Source: an uncultured Clostridia bacterium (GTDB lineage: Bacteria; Bacillota; Clostridia; Oscillospirales; Acutalibacteraceae). From it: a stretch of 51,015 nt of DNA. Positions 17,909 through 26,142 of the stretch are shown here, piece after piece (position 1 is the first letter of the stretch; every line of letters begins with the position of its first letter). The stretch is from assembly GCA_947170465.1 (NCBI GenBank), contig CAMVTS010000009.1, positions 1 to 51,015 on the forward strand. The letters run 5' to 3'. Under the pieces are notes generated by a model, which saw only the letters and a program-made list of their open reading frames with translations, was not told the origin of the DNA and did not search any database. A program made the translations under genes and the position numbers.

Positions 17909-19639
17909 TTACAGGTCGTCCACAGGCGGAATAAAGTTCTGGAACGCCTGCACCATCTTGCGGTGGTGGATGACAAAATGAATTGCCGGATATTTATTTT
18001 TGGATACAACGACGTGCCGGTTGGCGACGACGGTATAGGAGATGTTGCGGAACGGCGGTTTGACGTCAAATTCCAGATTGAGATTCGGACACGCCCGCGC
18101 AAAATCACAGGTCTGTTCCAGATGCGCGCGGTATTCCTCATAGAGATACGGCACGTCTGTTTCGATAAACAGCTCCGAAAGCGCCAGGTTCAGCGGCGTT
18201 TTTTTAAACTGTTCCTCGCTGAGCTTTGGCAGGACAAGCGTTACCCTGCTGCCGGTCAGCAGCTTTTCAGCCATCGACAAATAACCGGCACAATAGCGCC
18301 TGATCTGCTCTTTTTCCGAATCCTTCAGCGCAACGCGGCTGAGAATCTGTTCAAGAAGCTCAGGCGAAATCGTAAACAGCGGCAGGCTGCAGTTCACCAC
18401 ATAACGGTCGCCCTCTGCCCGGAGCTGTTCAATCTGAGCGTGAAATTCCTCCTTGCGGTCGCTTCGGTAAATATCCATCAGCGGTTCCGCTTTTTTGAGG
18501 AGATGTATGGCACGCGTGCGGAAATGTTGTACGTCGTCCTTGGATTTGTAAAGCGTGTATTTGCCGGAAGCCTGATGACCGGTAATGGCGTTGCCTTCCA
18601 GAGCGGCTGCGCCCGAAACATTGAGCAGGTGCGTAAAGACGCCGCCCTGCGAAACAGGCAGGTAATACGGTGAAATCTGTCCGGTCATGTACATCGGAAT
18701 ATAGCTCTCCAAGCCGAGCATCATTTCGTGAAACGGTCGGTTCACGTCGTGGATAATATGGAGGTGCAAGCCCTTTTTCAGCATCATGGCACGACCGAAC
18801 ATCCATTTTTTCGGAAAATCCGGATCCTTCGCCATCTCCTCCATCGGCATATCGCTGTATAGAATACAGTCCTTCATGGATTTTGAAACGACGGTCGCCT
18901 TCATGAAATCCAGCTCGCTTTCCATCATTTCATGAATACCGTAGTAATTCTTCGTGCCGGGCAGCTGAAACGGTACTGTCGGCAGCCGGATGTCGTCAAA
19001 ATGAATCGCCTGAATAAAGTCGTCAAGACGGAAAGCGTCCATCTTATCAAGAAAGCCGGAAATAGGGCTGCTATCCTTTTCGGTGTTTGTGCCGAGCCAG
19101 CTGACGATAGCGGAGCAGCGTTCACGCGGATTGTCCAAATCTGCTTCATCACAGCCTACGAGCGCAGCCAGGTGCCGGATGTGCGTTTCGTCAGCACAGT
19201 TGCGCGACACAAAGGCGCCGACGCTCTTTGTAAATTCGTCGATATGCGCCGGCTTGCGTTGCCCGGAAAGAATTTTCGAGATGTAGGAAGGGTCGAAGGA
19301 TAACGCCTTTGCCAGCACCGTGACGCGGATTTCCATCTGCCTGAGCAGCATGTTCAGGTTGGCAGTATAAGCGCTGTAGTCGATGGAGAGATGGTTTTTC
19401 AGCGTGTTCTGCAATTCGGCGAGGATTTCGTTCTCTTTAAGCGGCATTTGCTGTTCCTGCGCCAACCGGTAAATGCCGCCGGCGATTTTTCGCAGCTGCT
19501 CACTGTCGGCGGCAGGTTCGCTCTCACCGATTTTGTAGCGCCTGACGGAGCTGACGCTCATTCCGGTGTATTGCGCGAAGGCAGGGTAGGAGATTTTCAG
19601 CATGTTCAGATATTGGTTGAATACATCGCAAAAGCGCAT
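17909..19639 (-). CDS. Large regulator with two N-terminal XRE-type HTH domains
   Basis: 576 residues. The first about 60 residues form an HTH (AQYTGMSVSSVRRYKIGES). A second lies at about 90-135 (VLAKALSFDPSYISKILSGQRKPA). The remaining about 430 residues resemble no family I can name and lack an obvious nucleotide-binding motif; they may sense a ligand. Two DNA-binding heads in one chain suggest binding of a two-part operator. It is transcribed divergently from the nitroreductase/radical SAM pair, so those genes are candidate targets. The start follows AGGAGCGG. Confidence 0.65.
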   Translation of the reverse strand: MRFCDVFNQYLNMLKISYPAFAQYTGMSVSSVRRYKIGESEPAADSEQLRKIAGGIYRLAQEQQMPLKENEILAELQNTLKNHLSIDYSAYTANLNMLLRQMEIRVTVLAKALSFDPSYISKILSGQRKPAHIDEFTKSVGAFVSRNCADETHIRHLAALVGCDEADLDNPRERCSAIVSWLGTNTEKDSSPISGFLDKMDAFRLDDFIQAIHFDDIRLPTVPFQLPGTKNYYGIHEMMESELDFMKATVVSKSMKDCILYSDMPMEEMAKDPDFPKKWMFGRAMMLKKGLHLHIIHDVNRPFHEMMLGLESYIPMYMTGQISPYYLPVSQGGVFTHLLNVSGAAALEGNAITGHQASGKYTLYKSKDDVQHFRTRAIHLLKKAEPLMDIYRSDRKEEFHAQIEQLRAEGDRYVVNCSLPLFTISPELLEQILSRVALKDSEKEQIRRYCAGYLSMAEKLLTGSRVTLVLPKLSEEQFKKTPLNLALSELFIETDVPYLYEEYRAHLEQTCDFARACPNLNLEFDVKPPFRNISYTVVANRHVVVSKNKYPAIHFVIHHRKMVQAFQNFIPPVDDL

Positions 19640-19714
19640 GACAGACCGCTCCTTTGGTTATTTCCTTTATTGTATCGCCGTGTGCATATTGCTGTCAAGT
19701 GATTGTCGCAGAAT

Positions 19715-19834
19715 TCACTGAAAAAAACTGATGGAATCCATCAGACTTTTCAATGCTGTGCTCGGCACAGCCGCCTTGCAAATTTCCGTCACACGGATTT
19801 TGTCAATCGGCTCCTGATTCATCAAATCCTTCAT
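19715..19834 (-). pseudogene. Remnant of a TetR-family regulator (N-terminal HTH half)
   Basis: A 39-codon open frame starting at an ATG with AGAGGA upstream. The first 22 residues (KDLMNQEPIDKIRVTEICKAA) match the usual TetR helix-2/helix-3 lead-in, but the frame then turns into unrelated sequence and stops. The rest of the protein is missing, so this is a decayed regulator in the gap ahead of the nitroreductase gene. Confidence 0.45.
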
Positions 19835-19958
19835 TTTATCCTCTTTTCTTACAAATTCTAAATTCTGTAATATAACCTATCATAAATATATTTCTGTAAG
19901 TGGAAAACATCCATAAAATCGGATAGAATAGTGATAACAAATCGAAAGGATGATTAGT

Positions 19959-20489
19959 ATGAGCAAAACTTTTTTTGAATTGGCGCGTGACAGATATTCG
20001 GAACGCAACTTTGACAGCAGACCTATTGAGCAGGAGAAGATTGACAAAATACTCGATGCGGGCAGAATTGTTCCGACCGCCTGCAACTATCAGCCCCAGC
20101 GGTTTTTTGTGCTGAAAAGTGAACAGGCGCTCAAGGCAGCTAAAAGCGTTACGCCCTTTACCTATAAAGCGCCGCTGATGATTCTCGTCTGCTACGATAT
20201 GGACACAGTTTGGAAAAACCCAAACGACCGTTATTATCACAATTATAATTCAGGCGAGCAGGACGCTTCCATCGCCGCGACAACGATGATGTATGAGGCG
20301 GAAGAACTCGGCGTTCACTCAATATGGATTCGCGGCTTCAATTCGAAATCGGTTGTTGACGTTTTCGGTCTGCCGGAGAATATCATTCCCGTGATGTTCC
20401 TCGGACTCGGTTATCCGAATGAAAAATCCATGGCGCACGCGTGGCACTATCGCAACAAGCCGATAGAAGAAATGGCTGTTGAGCTGTAA
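19959..20489 (+). CDS. Nitroreductase family FMN oxidoreductase
   Basis: 176 residues. The N-terminal RYSERNFDSRPIEQEKI and AGRIVPTACNYQPQRF motifs (FMN phosphate and flavin contacts) and the C-terminal GLGYPNEK are typical of small nitroreductases. It likely reduces quinones or nitro compounds with NAD(P)H as a homodimer. The ATG at 19959 is 8 nt from GAAAGGA; the one at 19950 lies within it. The radical SAM gene starts 12 bp downstream, so the two are an operon. Confidence 0.88.
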   Translation: MSKTFFELARDRYSERNFDSRPIEQEKIDKILDAGRIVPTACNYQPQRFFVLKSEQALKAAKSVTPFTYKAPLMILVCYDMDTVWKNPNDRYYHNYNSGEQDASIAATTMMYEAEELGVHSIWIRGFNSKSVVDVFGLPENIIPVMFLGLGYPNEKSMAHAWHYRNKPIEEMAVEL

Positions 20490-20501
20490 GGAGGAATTAG
20501 T

Positions 20502-21383
20502 TTGCATTTCACAGGAACCGTTTACAGAAATCCGTACTGGCCCACCTTTCCGCTATTGGAAATCACACAAGGCTGCACGCACAACAAATGCAAGTTCTGC
20601 ACTATGTACAGGGATGTTCCTTTCAGAATGTCACCGATGGAGTGGATTGAGGAGGACTTGCGGGAGATTGCCAAGATTGCGCCCGGCGCAACTATCATTC
20701 AATTATTGAGCGCCAATCCGCTTGCGCTGTCCTATGAGAAGTTAGAGCCCATTCTTGTGATGATAAATCAGTATCTGCCGAAGATGGCGTACATCTACGC
20801 CGCCACCCGTGTCACCGACATCCGCAACAAGACAGTTGAGGAGTTGAAAAAAATGCGTGAGCTTGGCGTAAAAGAAATTTCGCTCGGCGTTGAAAGCGGA
20901 GACGATGCTACACTCGATCGTATCAACAAAGGCTACCACGCCTCGGATATCATCGAGCAATGCAACAAGCTGCACGAAGCGGGCATCGACTTTTGGATGA
21001 CCTTTCTCAACGGCACGGCAGGCAGGGAACACAGCCGTGACCACGCTATTAATTCGGCAATCATTTTCAGTCAGTGCAAGCCCATGCTCGTCGGCACAGG
21101 CGGCTTGACCTTGTTTCCAGGAACGCCGCTGCTTGAAGAAGCACATCGCGGAGAATTTTCGCCGCTTTCCGAAAGGGAAATGCTGGAGGAATTGCTGTTA
21201 TTTGTTGAAAACCTGACTTGTGACTGCTATTTCATCACACATCATACCGTTTCCGGCAAGAATCTGACAGGACCAGATTTCCTGAAAAGGAAGGACAAGA
21301 TTGTCTCCGCGTTACAGCACGAGATTGAGCACGGCGACATGGATCTGCTCGCCACGATCAGAAGGAATAAGAGGACGCTCTGA
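20502..21383 (+). CDS. Radical SAM protein with TTG start
   Basis: 293 residues. The cluster motif CTHNKCKFC near residue 25 has CX4CX2C spacing rather than CX3CX2C, as found in a subset of radical SAM proteins. The downstream GVESGDDATLDRINKGYH and LTLFPGTPL match the SAM-binding barrel. No auxiliary cluster is obvious. The TTG start is decided by AAGGAGG ending 7 nt upstream and by the conserved N-terminal FTGTVYRNPYWP. The product is unknown; coupling to a nitroreductase suggests a redox modification pathway. Confidence 0.82.
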   Translation: MHFTGTVYRNPYWPTFPLLEITQGCTHNKCKFCTMYRDVPFRMSPMEWIEEDLREIAKIAPGATIIQLLSANPLALSYEKLEPILVMINQYLPKMAYIYAATRVTDIRNKTVEELKKMRELGVKEISLGVESGDDATLDRINKGYHASDIIEQCNKLHEAGIDFWMTFLNGTAGREHSRDHAINSAIIFSQCKPMLVGTGGLTLFPGTPLLEEAHRGEFSPLSEREMLEELLLFVENLTCDCYFITHHTVSGKNLTGPDFLKRKDKIVSALQHEIEHGDMDLLATIRRNKRTL

Positions 21384-21434
21384 TAAGCTTCCTTGAAATC
21401 CTGCTTTTGGTTCAGAAGCGCGTAATTTAAAAAA

Positions 21435-21503
21435 CTTGTAATAAGACTATTGACAAGTTTTGGCTTGCTGTTATAATGTTCTTGTAATCAACATGATTAC
21501 AAG
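21435..21503 (+). promoter_or_regulatory. Consensus promoter with palindromic operators (probable Rrf2-regulator sites)
   Basis: TTGACA (21450-21455) and TATAAT (21472-21477), 16-bp spacer. Just downstream is a perfect inverted repeat, arms CTTGTAATCA (21481-21490) and TGATTACAAG (21494-21503). A weaker copy (CTTGTAATA ... TTGACAAG, 21435-21457) covers the -35. Related half-sites recur at the promoter of the Rrf2-type gene. Confidence 0.75.
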
Positions 21504-21536
21504 TCAACTCAAATTAAATTCAAGGAGGATTCTATT

Positions 21537-22166
21537 ATGAAAATTGCAGTTGTGGCAGCAAACGGAAAGGCCGGTAAGCTGATCGTAGAGGAAGCGGTAA
21601 ACCGCGGTATGGATGTCACCGCCATCGTGAGAGGAGAAAATAAAACTGTGGCGCAGGAGACCGTTGTAAAGGATCTTTTTGATCTTACGGGTGAAGATCT
21701 TGCCGGTTTTGATGTTGTCGTTGATGCCTTTGGCAACTGGACTCCCGATGCTATCAATCTTATCCCGGCGGCTACTGTCCACATGGCGAAAGTACTCACC
21801 GGCAGTAATACACGCCTTCTGGTCGTTGGCGGAGCCGGTAGTCTCTATGTTGATTCCGAACACACGAAGACAGTTGTTGACGTGACTCCTTTCCCCGAGG
21901 CGGCAATGCCCGTGGTAAACGGACATGCTAAAGCACTTGAGGAGCTCCGTAAGTTTGATAATGTGAACTGGACCTACGTCAGCCCTGCCGGAGATTTTCA
22001 GGCTGACGGCGAAAGAACCGGAAAATACATTTTGGGCGGTGAAGAACTGGTTCTCAACAGCAAGGGAGAAAGCGTCATCTCTTATGCCGATTATGCGATA
22101 GCCATGGTTGATGAAATTGAAACCGGCAAGCATATCAAAGAGAGAATCAGCGTTGTCAGCGAGTAA
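21537..22166 (+). CDS. NAD(P)-binding NmrA/SDR-like protein (YwnB-like)
   Basis: 209 residues. The N-terminal dinucleotide-binding motif is ANGKAGKLI (GxxGxxG-like), followed by beta-strand AIVR and a DLFDLT acidic turn. The atypical SDR/NAD(P)H-binding fold is complete, including VVGGAGSLYVD and the C-terminal SYADYAIAMVDEIE. Members lack a classic YxxxK active site and serve as redox or stress-responsive proteins. Its pairing with an Rrf2 gene mirrors Bacillus ywnB/ywnA. SD AAGGAGG. Confidence 0.82.
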   Translation: MKIAVVAANGKAGKLIVEEAVNRGMDVTAIVRGENKTVAQETVVKDLFDLTGEDLAGFDVVVDAFGNWTPDAINLIPAATVHMAKVLTGSNTRLLVVGGAGSLYVDSEHTKTVVDVTPFPEAAMPVVNGHAKALEELRKFDNVNWTYVSPAGDFQADGERTGKYILGGEELVLNSKGESVISYADYAIAMVDEIETGKHIKERISVVSE

Positions 22167-22184
22167 CAAAACTTGCTGTCTGCA

Positions 22185-22221
22185 TTGACATTCTTCCTGT
22201 AATGCAGTATATTACAAGAAG
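22185..22221 (+). promoter_or_regulatory. Rrf2-gene promoter overlapped by its operator
   Basis: TTGACA (22185-22190), 17-bp spacer, TATATT (22208-22213). Arms CTTCCTGTAAT (22193-22203) and ATTACAAGAAG (22211-22221) form a near-perfect 11-bp inverted repeat over the spacer and -10, sharing TGTAAT/ATTACA with the sites upstream. Occupancy would block RNA polymerase, implying autorepression. Confidence 0.75.
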
Positions 22222-22232
22222 GAGGCGATGAT

Positions 22233-22670
22233 ATGCAGATTTCAAGTAAATTTACCATAGGAGTCCATCTTCTCGCTGTTATCAACTATTTGGGCGAAAA
22301 CGAAAAAGTAACCAGTAACATTCTCGCCGGCAGTATAGGCGTAAACCCTGTCATTGTCAGGAATGTCATGGGAAACCTCAAGGAGTCAGGACTTATCAGC
22401 ATCAGTCAGGGCAAAAGCGGGATTACGCTGACGAAAACACCTGAGCAAATTACATTTTATGATGTTTATAATGCGGTAGACAGTGTGCATGATGGGGGGC
22501 TGTTCCATTTTCATGAAAATCCGAATCCGGATTGTCCCATTGGCAGAAACATTCATAAAGCTATGGATTCAAAACTGGACAGAATTCAAAAGCGCATGGA
22601 AGATGAAATGAGGAAGATCACCCTTGCTGATGTAATGACGGATATTCATAACGAATTAAAGAAAGACTGA
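22233..22670 (+). CDS. Rrf2-family transcriptional regulator (YwnA-like)
   Basis: 145 residues with the Rrf2 winged helix: AGSIGVNPVIVRNVMGNLKESGLI (recognition helix) and the wing GKSGITLT. The Fe-S cysteine triad of IscR/NsrR is absent; a single Cys occurs in NPDCPIG, so it may sense a thiol oxidant or ligand rather than bind a cluster. SD AGAAGGAGG. It probably controls itself and the NAD(P)-binding gene. Confidence 0.85.
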   Translation: MQISSKFTIGVHLLAVINYLGENEKVTSNILAGSIGVNPVIVRNVMGNLKESGLISISQGKSGITLTKTPEQITFYDVYNAVDSVHDGGLFHFHENPNPDCPIGRNIHKAMDSKLDRIQKRMEDEMRKITLADVMTDIHNELKKD

Positions 22671-22673
22671 TAC

Positions 22674-22752
22674 AAAAAAGCAGACAATTCTTGCGGTATG
22701 TTTTCCGCAATACTGCGTCCTTCGCCTTGTCTTGCGTTAAATAGTAGATAAT
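22674..22752. repeat. Short copy of an interspersed repeat
   Basis: Shares AGACAATYTTTGCGGT, TTTTCCGCAATACTGCG and TCCTTCGCCTTGTCTTGCG with the longer element at 47,181-47,340, but lacks about 33 bp of its middle. It lies between the Rrf2 gene and the split macrodomain gene. Confidence 0.6.
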
Positions 22753-22765
22753 AAGAGCGGTGATA

Positions 22766-23176
22766 ATGATGACACAGACAGAAAGACGGTTATTCTTAAT
22801 TGAATATCTGCTCTCCGAAAGCGGAGAAAGAATCGGGATACCGACAGACGAATATAATCAAAAGCGGCTGCTGCGCTCGCTTTTTAATCTCCGTATGCCG
22901 AAAGAGACAAGTGCAGAATTTTTGAAAATCCAAGACGCTTATTTGCAGGAGGAAAACCGCCGCAAGGGAATGACGGATTTAGCGGATTTAGAGCCTGTTC
23001 AGGACGGTATTTATCTTTGGCAGGGCGATATTACAACGCTGAAATGCGGCGCTGTTGTCAACGCCGCAAACTCACAAATGCTCGGCTGTTTCAATCCCTG
23101 TCACTGCTGTATTGATAACGCGATACCCTGCTCAATCACACACAGACATACAACATCATTCAAGGTAAGTGCCTGA
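22766..23176 (+). pseudogene. N-terminal half of a zinc-macrodomain ADP-ribosyl hydrolase gene split by the mobile element
   Basis: The first about 120 codons encode the N-terminal extension and start of a macrodomain: LWQGDITTL, VVNAANSQMLGC and the putative zinc motif CX4HXC (CFNPCHC). The frame matches the family to the CIDNAI motif at about 23,125 and then reads 17 foreign codons to a stop at 23,176. The missing part lies at 41,328-41,750 in the same direction; joined at AACGCGAT it gives about 257 residues. Such enzymes remove ADP-ribose from proteins and are paired with SirTM sirtuins, as here across the element. Confidence 0.85.
23117..23124. other. Left attachment junction (attL core)
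   Basis: AACGCGAT where the macrodomain reading frame leaves its family sequence. The identical octamer lies at the right junction. Confidence 0.7.
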
Positions 23177-23283
23177 TACATCTTAAATACAAAATTAACC
23201 AGCAAGAACTCTGCAAAAACTACTATCACGTTCTCCAACATTATCGGGAAATAAAAGGTATAAGCAGAAACGACCTCGGAAAT

Positions 23284-23610
23284 ATGACAGGAATAACGGT
23301 TGGCTTGATTCAAAATTATGAGTCAAAGCGTAGTGAGTTGTACTATGAAAACGCACGGTTATTTGCCGATGCGCTAAACATTGATGTGGACTTACTGTTA
23401 GACGATTATACCCGGTTTACTTCCCCGGGATTTGGTGATAAAATCAAATCTATAAGACATCAAATGGGATTGTCACAATCACGGTTTGCCACAGAGCTCG
23501 GAGTAACAAGAAGCACGGTTTCTATTTGGGAAATCGAATATCATCGACCGTCACGGGCTGTTTGTCAAAGATTGATACCGATGTGGAGAGAGAGGATTGG
23601 ATTGAAATGA
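23284..23610 (+). CDS. Tandem XRE-family HTH regulator, coupled to the macrodomain gene
   Basis: At least 108 residues with an HTH_3 domain at the C-terminal half (MGLSQSRFATELGVTRSTVSIWE). The N-terminal residues (LGNMTGITVGLIQNYESKRSELYYENARLFADAL) are the end of a second HTH, whose first helices are encoded upstream: the frame is open from 23,119 and reads ELCKNYYHVLQHYREIKGISR. An ATA at 23,176 after AAGGTAAG could be the true start; there is no upstream ATG. It ends in ATGA overlapping the macrodomain start, so it probably regulates that gene or the element. Confidence 0.65.
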   Translation: MTGITVGLIQNYESKRSELYYENARLFADALNIDVDLLLDDYTRFTSPGFGDKIKSIRHQMGLSQSRFATELGVTRSTVSIWEIEYHRPSRAVCQRLIPMWRERIGLK

Positions 23611-24383
23611 ACCAAACAGAACGCAGAATTTATCTTATCAAAGAACTTCAAAAGGATAATTCTCAACTCAGTCATTATAAGATTCCTGAGGACGAGCAAG
23701 GACAGAAGGATTTGCTTCGAGGTCTAATGAACATTTGGATGCCGAAGCCAATCAGCGAGGAATATTTAAGGATAGAGAGCGAGTATCTGATAGCCGAAAG
23801 CAAAGCAAGAGGTATCACAAGTATTTCAGACCTCACTCCGGTCGAAAAAGACCTCTATCTATGGCAGGGCGACATCACAACGCTTGAATGCGACGCGGTG
23901 GTGAACGCCGCCAATAGTCAAATGCTGGGGTGCTGGAGGATTTTACATAACTGTATTGATAACTGCTTGCATAGTGCCGCCGGCATTTCTCTGCGATACC
24001 ACTGTTACGAGATTATGCGCAAACAAGGGCACGAGGAACCTACAGGTCAGGCGAAGATTACGCCTGCCTATAATCTGCCATGCAAATATGTTTTGCACAC
24101 GGTCGGACCGATTGTCAGCGGCAGGCTCACCGGGGAACACTGCGAGCTTCTCAAAAACTGCTACCTCTCCTGCCTGAAGCTCGCCGAGGAAAACGGCTGT
24201 GGGAGCATTGCGTTCTGCTGTATCAGCACAGGCGTGTTCGGATTTCCGCAGAAGGAAGCCGCGGAGATTGCGGTTAATACCGTAAGAACATATAAAAAGG
24301 AAACAGGCAGTGATATCAAGGTTATCTTCAATGTGTTCAAAGATGACGACCTGATGATATATCAAGACCTGTTGAATTGCTGA
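23607..24383 (+). CDS. Zinc-macrodomain protein (ADP-ribosyl hydrolase), element-borne copy
   Basis: 258 residues, full length: N-terminal helical extension, LWQGDITTLECDAVVNAANS, zinc motif CX4HXC (CWRILHNC), [16 protein letters not shown] and the ADP-ribose loop [19 protein letters not shown]. It is a paralog of the host gene the element has split. Immediately around the position equivalent to the insertion site it departs from the consensus (WRILHNCIDNCLH) while keeping the zinc ligands. The start overlaps the HTH stop (ATGA). It likely hydrolyses mono-ADP-ribose from target proteins. Confidence 0.82.
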   Translation: MNQTERRIYLIKELQKDNSQLSHYKIPEDEQGQKDLLRGLMNIWMPKPISEEYLRIESEYLIAESKARGITSISDLTPVEKDLYLWQGDITTLECDAVVNAANSQMLGCWRILHNCIDNCLHSAAGISLRYHCYEIMRKQGHEEPTGQAKITPAYNLPCKYVLHTVGPIVSGRLTGEHCELLKNCYLSCLKLAEENGCGSIAFCCISTGVFGFPQKEAAEIAVNTVRTYKKETGSDIKVIFNVFKDDDLMIYQDLLNC

Positions 24384-24391
24384 GTTATAAT

Positions 24392-24435
24392 AAAAATACA
24401 CCGTTCAGATAAAAATGTCTGAGCGGTGTATTTTT
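24392..24435. terminator. Terminator after the macrodomain gene (bidirectional-capable)
   Basis: Arms AAAAATACACCG and CGGTGTATTTTT extended by TTCAGA/TCTGAG, 8-nt loop, T-run on both strands. Confidence 0.8.
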
Positions 24436-24507
24436 ATGTGCAAATCTACTAAATTGGCGCGGTGTTTTTTGGATTGCGTGATACCTTTAAATATGGTAAA
24501 ATATAAG

Positions 24508-24631
24508 TGCGACATAATTTCATTTTTTCTACGTAAACTAAAGTGTGCATTTTTGCTTTTTAATCAGGTAAAAATGCATGCTCCTTAGTCATACTTGTTT
24601 ACGTAGAAGCATGTATTGAAATTGTGTCGCA
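24508..24631. repeat. Long multi-stem inverted repeat upstream of the CotH operon
   Basis: Nested arms: TGCGACATAATTTCA (24,508-24,522) with TGAAATTGTGTCGCA (24,617-24,631, one wobble); TTCTACGTAAAC (24,527-24,538) with its perfect complement (24,597-24,608); and a TGCATTTTT/AAAAATGCA inner pair. It is 124 bp with no coding potential. It could be a MITE or a structured leader RNA. Apart from this, its flanking hairpins and a -10-like TATAAT at 24,688, the 24,384-24,708 gap holds nothing recognised. Confidence 0.65.
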
Positions 24632-24654
24632 GCAATTGGAGCAGTGCGTTTTTC

Positions 24655-24686
24655 GTGCGTGCAGCTTCGGTTGTACGCACTTTTTG
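24655..24686 (+). terminator. Terminator-like hairpin before the CotH gene
   Basis: GTGCGTGCA pairs with TGTACGCAC around a GCTTCGGT loop, followed by TTTTT. It sits between the long inverted repeat and the CotH start, as an attenuator or the end of a small RNA would. Confidence 0.6.
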
Positions 24687-24708
24687 TTATAATGAGTCGG
24701 TGTAAGAA

Positions 24709-26130
24709 ATGAAGAACAAGAAAGCAAGAAATATACTTATAGTATCAATCACTTTGGCGGTTCTGGTTGGCGCTACTGTTGCTTTGATTTTAGCAACAAG
24801 AAAACCGCCGGTTAAAGTGGAGCCGTCGCAGTGCAATCATCATTTTGAAGAAACGGAATCCGTTGCGGCAAGCGAATTTGCTCCCGGTACTATGAAATAC
24901 AAATGTTCCCAATGCGGGGAGGAAAAGACAGAACGACTGTACGCTACAGGCGAGCTTCCGCAGATTTATTTTGACGGTACGTTAGAGGGTATCGGCAAAG
25001 ACAGTGCTGTGCCAATGAAAGCCGAATACATCGACAGCAATCAAACCTTTACCTCATTTGCTACCATCAAATATCAGGGACATACAGCGATGAATTATGA
25101 TAAGAAGAATTTTACGCTGAAATTCTTTGAAGATGAAAACGGTAAAGACAAGAACAAGGTTGGGCTTCATGGCTGGGAAAAGAGCAGTAAGTATTGTTTG
25201 AAAGCTAACTACATAGATTTTTCTCAATCGAGAAACGTTGTATCAAACAATATTTGGAGTGAGGTTGTATCCTCAAGGAAAAACCTCGACAGCAATATCG
25301 CGGATTTGCAGTTTAAAGGAGCTATAGACGGCTATCCGATTATGGTGTTCATCAATAACGAATATCATGGCGTTTATACGATGAATATTCCGAAGGATGA
25401 TGATACCTATAATATCGGTGATGACGAGGGCGAAGCGCTTTTTGTAATTAACAGCCCGTCGTCTGACAGCGCTCATTTCAAATCAAAGCTGACCGAAGAA
25501 GATAAAAAGACTATTTACGATTTGGAATATTGCTATGGTGACGATGACACATGGGCATATGACAGTCTGGACAACCTGATTGATTTTGTCATTAAAAACG
25601 ACGGCGAAAACTTCAAAAAGGGAATCGGTAATTATCTTGACGTGGATGCCGCGATTGATTATTTGATTACGACCTATTATCTCGGACTGACAGATAACTT
25701 CGCGAAGAACGTACTGTTAATCACATACAACGGCGAAAAGTGGATCCCTTCGCTTTACGATTTGGATACTGCCTGCGGATTAGCGTTTGATGGTTCAAAG
25801 CTTTACGGAACAGATTATCTCCTTCCGAAAAAGACTGCCGACGGAACGTTTGATTCCTCATCTGACAGCCTGCTATGGGACAGGATCCTCAACAACTATT
25901 CCGCCGAGATAAAATCCCGTTATCAGGAGTTACGAAAGAGCGCTCTTGATAACGAAAAGACCATCAGCAAATTTGAAACATTTATTTCCGGTATTCCAAG
26001 CGAATACTACGACAAAGATTTGGAGATCTGGGGCGATATCCCGCTTCATGATAAGAACAATTTCAAGCAAATCAAAAGTTATCTAAGCGAGCGAAGCAGC
26101 TTGCTTGATAAGTTTTTTGACAATCTGTAA
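24709..26130 (+). CDS. Membrane-anchored CotH-type kinase domain protein
   Basis: 473 residues. An N-terminal membrane anchor (about 8-29) is followed by a small ribbon with HH and CSQC cysteine pairs (about 41-75), then a CotH kinase-like domain: LPQIYFDG, SFATIKYQGHTAMNYDKKNFTLKF, NDNFAKN-like (DNFAKNVLL) and PSLYDLDTACGL. CotH family members are atypical kinases that phosphorylate exported proteins. The downstream secreted giant has similar ribbons and starts 12 bp later, so it is a plausible partner. The ribosome site is weak (GGTG). Confidence 0.8.
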   Translation: MKNKKARNILIVSITLAVLVGATVALILATRKPPVKVEPSQCNHHFEETESVAASEFAPGTMKYKCSQCGEEKTERLYATGELPQIYFDGTLEGIGKDSAVPMKAEYIDSNQTFTSFATIKYQGHTAMNYDKKNFTLKFFEDENGKDKNKVGLHGWEKSSKYCLKANYIDFSQSRNVVSNNIWSEVVSSRKNLDSNIADLQFKGAIDGYPIMVFINNEYHGVYTMNIPKDDDTYNIGDDEGEALFVINSPSSDSAHFKSKLTEEDKKTIYDLEYCYGDDDTWAYDSLDNLIDFVIKNDGENFKKGIGNYLDVDAAIDYLITTYYLGLTDNFAKNVLLITYNGEKWIPSLYDLDTACGLAFDGSKLYGTDYLLPKKTADGTFDSSSDSLLWDRILNNYSAEIKSRYQELRKSALDNEKTISKFETFISGIPSEYYDKDLEIWGDIPLHDKNNFKQIKSYLSERSSLLDKFFDNL

Positions 26131-26142
26131 GGAGGGAGAGTA

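Noticed and set aside
24508-24631. Insertion sequence
   Set aside because: Terminal repeats are present but there is no transposase and no convincing target duplication; listed only as an inverted repeat.
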